Assembly (NCBI GenBank): GCA_002427815.1
Contig: DIZF01000089.1
Coordinates: 1-24,860 of the forward strand
Direction of reading: 5' to 3'
Origin: Ramlibacter tataouinensis
GTDB taxonomy: Bacteria; Pseudomonadota; Gammaproteobacteria; Burkholderiales; Burkholderiaceae_C
DNA length: 24,860 nt
Shown here: positions 22,422 through 24,860 of the stretch, in pieces
Numbering within the stretch: the first letter of the stretch is position 1
Layout: the number at the start of each line of letters is the position of its first letter
Translations under genes and position numbers: made by a program
The notes under the pieces: generated by a model
Databases searched by the model: none
Seen by the model: the letters and a program-made list of their open reading frames with translations, nothing else
Told to the model about the DNA's origin: nothing

Positions 22422-23693
22422 GTGAAAAATGTGCGCCGCAGGGTCTTGCAATCGCTGGTCGCAGCGCTATGTGCGCCGGCCTTCACATGGGCACAGGAAG
22501 CGAAACCGGTCGTCAAGCTGGCGCTGATCGAAGGCCTTTCGGGCGGCAACGCGAACGGCGGCGAAGCGGTGTTCCGCAACCTCGTGTGGGCGGTCGAGCG
22601 GATCAACCAGCGCGGCGGCGTCAAGACGCCGCAGGGAATGCAGAAGCTGCAACTGGAGCGCTACGACAGCCAAGGCCAGATCGAGGAAGCGCTGTCCGCC
22701 CTGCGGTCGGCGATCGACGACGGCGCCCGGTTCATCCTGCAGGGCAATTCGTCGGCGGTGGCCGCGGCCCTGATCGAAGCCGTCAACAAGCACAATGAGC
22801 GCGACCCGGCGCGGCGCGTGCTGTTCCTGAATTACTCGGCGGTCGATCCGATTCTCACCAATGAGAAATGCAGCTTCTGGCATTTCCGCTTCGATGCCAA
22901 CGCCGACATGCGCATGGCCGCCCTGATGGCGGTGCTGCACGACGACAGGGCCGTGAAATCGGTTTACCTGATCGGGCAGGACTACAGCTTCGGCCAGTCG
23001 GTGGCGCGCGAGGCACGCCGTCAGTTGGGGATTCAACGCCCCGATATCCGGATCGTCGGCGACGAACTGCATCCGATGCTGCGCATCAAGGATTTCGCGC
23101 CGTATGCGGCCAAGATCAAGGCCAGCGGGGCCGACGCGGTCATCACCGGCAACTTCAGCAACGACCTCACGCTGCTGGTCAAGGCGGCGCGCGAGGTCGG
23201 CTTCGACGGCAAGTTCTACACCTTCTATGGCAATGCGCTGGGCGCTCCCGCGGCGATCGGTGAGGCGGGCCTGGGCAAGGTGATCGCGGTGGCGGACTGG
23301 CTGCCCAATGTCGCGACGGCGCAAAGCGAGGCGTTCTACCGCAGCTTTCGCCGGCGCTATCCGCGACCGGCCGACGACTATGTCCACATGCGCATGCAGC
23401 TGATGATCGAAGCGCTGGCCCAGGCCATAGCCCAGGCCGGCAGCACCGACGCAGTGGCCGTGGCCCGTGCGCTCGAACATGCCACTGTCAACCTGCAGGG
23501 TCAGCGTGGGGCGATGCGGGCGGCCGATCACCAGTTCCAGCAGCAGCTGGTGGTGGGGGTGATGGAGCGGCAGGGCGCACCGGGCGTGAAGTTCGACGTG
23601 GAAGGCTCGGGTTACGGCTTTCGCGTCATCAAGACCATCCAGCCGGCGCAGGCGGAACTGCCCACCCGCTGCAAAATGGTGCGTCCCACGTAA
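22422..23693 (+). CDS. Branched-chain-amino-acid-type ABC transporter substrate-binding protein
   Basis: This 423-residue type 1 periplasmic binding protein (Leu/Ile/Val-binding class) has a signal peptide (MKNVRRRVLQSLVAALCAPA then FTWAQ). Typical features: LALIEGLSGGNANGGEAVFR, ERINQRGGV, FILQGNSSAVAAALIEAVNK, LNYSAVDPILTNEKCSFWHF, VYLIGQDYSFGQSVAREAR, DFAPYAAKIKASGADAVITG and the YVHMRMQLMIEALAQAIAQA helix. The start is GTG 22422 with AAGGGA 9 nt upstream. No LivFGHM membrane or ATPase genes are seen. It is followed after 11 bp by an aminotransferase gene. Confidence 0.93.
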   Translation: MKNVRRRVLQSLVAALCAPAFTWAQEAKPVVKLALIEGLSGGNANGGEAVFRNLVWAVERINQRGGVKTPQGMQKLQLERYDSQGQIEEALSALRSAIDDGARFILQGNSSAVAAALIEAVNKHNERDPARRVLFLNYSAVDPILTNEKCSFWHFRFDANADMRMAALMAVLHDDRAVKSVYLIGQDYSFGQSVAREARRQLGIQRPDIRIVGDELHPMLRIKDFAPYAAKIKASGADAVITGNFSNDLTLLVKAAREVGFDGKFYTFYGNALGAPAAIGEAGLGKVIAVADWLPNVATAQSEAFYRSFRRRYPRPADDYVHMRMQLMIEALAQAIAQAGSTDAVAVARALEHATVNLQGQRGAMRAADHQFQQQLVVGVMERQGAPGVKFDVEGSGYGFRVIKTIQPAQAELPTRCKMVRPT

Positions 23694-23704
23694 TACTGCC
23701 CGCC

Positions 23705-24860
23705 ATGCGCCAAGCCATCCAGAATCTCGAAGAATCAAAAATCCGCGAAGTCGCGAATGCCGGCATGGGGCGCAGCGATGTGCTGGCCTTCTGGTTCGGC
23801 GAAAGCGACGAAGTCACGCCCGAGTTCATCCGCCAGGCCGCGATCGAATCGCTGCAGAAGGGCGAGACCTTCTACGCGCACAACCTCGGCCTGCCGGAGC
23901 TGCGCGAAGCTTTGGCCGACTACACCGGCAAGCTGCATCCGAAGGTCGGCGCGAACCGCATCGCCATCACGTCCGGCGGCGTCAACGCCTTGATGCTGGC
24001 GGTGCAGGGGCTGGTGGATGCGGGCGACGAGGTGGTCGTGGTGACGCCGGTCTGGCCGAACCTGACGGCCCAGCCGCTGATCATGGGCGCCAGGCTCAAG
24101 CGGGTGTCCCTCAAGCCGGCCGGCGGCGCCTGGACCCTGGACCTGCAGGCCCTGATCGACGCGGTGACGCCGGCGACCCGGCTGCTGGTGATCAATGCGC
24201 CCAACAACCCGACGGGCTGGACGCTCAGCTGGGCCGAACAGCAGGCGATCCTGGACCATTGCCGCCGGACCGGTACCTGGATCCTGGCCGATGAGGTGTA
24301 CGAACGGCTGTATTACGAACCGACCGCGAATGCTTGCGCTCCCAGTTTCCTCGACCTCGCGTCGCCCGATGATCGCCTGGTGGTGGCCCACAGTTTTTCC
24401 AAGAGCTTTCTGATGACCGGCTGGCGGCTGGGCTGGCTGGTCATGCCGACCACCATGACGCACCACATGGGCAAGCTGATCGAATTCAACACTTCCTGCG
24501 CCAGCGTGTTCACGCAGCGCGCGGCGCTGGTGGCCCTGCAGCGCACGGATGAGGTCACGCCCCGGGTAGTAGCTCATCTGAAAACCTGCCGCGACACCCT
24601 GGTTCCGTTGCTGCAGGCCCTGCCCCGGGTCGAGATCGAAGCGGCCAGGGGCGGCATGTACGCCTTTTTCAAGCTCGACGGTTTCCCTGACTCGCTGGCG
24701 GTGGCCAAGCGGCTGGTGGCCGAGGCCGGGCTGGGGCTGGCGCCCGGCAATGCCTTCGCTCCCGAGGCCCAGGGCTGGCTGCGCTGGTGCTTCGCGTCGA
24801 AGGATCCGGCTCGGCTGGAGCAGGGCGTGGAGCGGCTGAGCGGGTGGCTGGCGGCTCAGC
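23705..24860 (+). CDS. Pyridoxal-phosphate aminotransferase (fold I), partial at the right edge
   Basis: This class I/II aminotransferase is read for 385 codons up to the window end; probably only a few residues are missing. Visible features: FWFGESDEVTPEFIRQAAIE, TFYAHNLGLPELREALADY, ITSGGVNALMLAVQGLVDAG, VINAPNNPTGW, DEVYERLYY, the PLP lysine Lys233 in HSFSKSFLMTGWRLGW, and the C-terminal RGGMYAFFKLDGF. It transfers an amino group between an amino acid and a 2-oxo acid; the substrate cannot be fixed. It begins 11 bp after the binding-protein gene, suggesting one transcript. Confidence 0.93.
   Translation, partial: MRQAIQNLEESKIREVANAGMGRSDVLAFWFGESDEVTPEFIRQAAIESLQKGETFYAHNLGLPELREALADYTGKLHPKVGANRIAITSGGVNALMLAVQGLVDAGDEVVVVTPVWPNLTAQPLIMGARLKRVSLKPAGGAWTLDLQALIDAVTPATRLLVINAPNNPTGWTLSWAEQQAILDHCRRTGTWILADEVYERLYYEPTANACAPSFLDLASPDDRLVVAHSFSKSFLMTGWRLGWLVMPTTMTHHMGKLIEFNTSCASVFTQRAALVALQRTDEVTPRVVAHLKTCRDTLVPLLQALPRVEIEAARGGMYAFFKLDGFPDSLAVAKRLVAEAGLGLAPGNAFAPEAQGWLRWCFASKDPARLEQGVERLSGWLAAQ

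Noticed and set aside
22467..23738. A 423-codon minus-strand frame opposite the binding protein
   Set aside because: Antisense shadow rich in His, Arg and Asp; the plus strand encodes a clear periplasmic binding protein with signal peptide.
1..24860. CRISPR array, tRNA or rRNA genes, complete insertion sequence or phage genes
   Set aside because: No regular direct repeats, tRNA cloverleaf or transposase/integrase motifs were seen on reading both strands, though short RNAs could be missed by eye.

Overview
The window is high-GC DNA, packed with genes on both strands, from what is most likely a betaproteobacterium of the order Burkholderiales (Comamonadaceae-like, for example Ramlibacter or Variovorax relatives). 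The grounds are the GC-rich third codon positions, a Bug-family (TTT) periplasmic binding protein, the trmJ-cysE and rpsU-yqeY pairs, the mogA-darP/pmbA arrangement and the cobA-ybiB pair. No rRNA, tRNA, CRISPR array, complete insertion sequence or prophage gene was seen. Gene calls rest on motif recognition by eye; no database search was run.

Layout. (1) 1-4816, minus strand: a tightly overlapping efflux operon of the YbhGFSR/YhiI type, with an HlyD-like adaptor, two separate ATPase subunits and two ABC-2 permeases, the last cut by the window edge. The adaptor carries an in-frame TGA just after its lipoprotein signal. (2) 4987-6165: an 82-residue lipoyl-like protein with His at the usual lysine, the relic of a cyclic-nucleotide-binding domain, and an Asp/Glu racemase. 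(3) 6281-11499: housekeeping genes trmJ, cysE, mogA, darP, pmbA (tldE), yqeY and rpsU, with a good sigma70 promoter for rpsU, a terminator, and an imperfect inverted-repeat element beside rpsU. (4) 11706-15601: a large GAF-PAS-GAF hybrid histidine kinase, convergent with a BaiN/HI0933-type flavoprotein. (5) 15687-18961: a probable small catabolic unit made of a MarR regulator, a divergent CocE/NonD-type hydrolase and a Bug solute-binding protein, with a clean inverted repeat between the divergent genes. (6) 18992-20667: cobA and ybiB, translationally coupled. (7) 20872-24860: tsaD, an Hsp20 gene with a sigma32-like promoter, a Leu/Ile/Val-type binding protein and a PLP aminotransferase cut by the right edge.

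How the genes work together. The five efflux genes should form one inner-membrane exporter plus periplasmic adaptor. Its two nucleotide-binding subunits carry complementary defects that predict a single working ATP site. The MarR-CocE-Bug set looks like capture and hydrolysis of an external ester or amide under local control. The 11-bp gap between the binding protein and the aminotransferase suggests uptake linked to amino acid transamination. I see no multi-gene system that is clearly new. The points most worth checking are the interrupted adaptor, the degenerate lipoyl domain, the asymmetric split ATPase, the CocE-like enzyme without the usual acid residue, and the inverted-repeat element beside rpsU.
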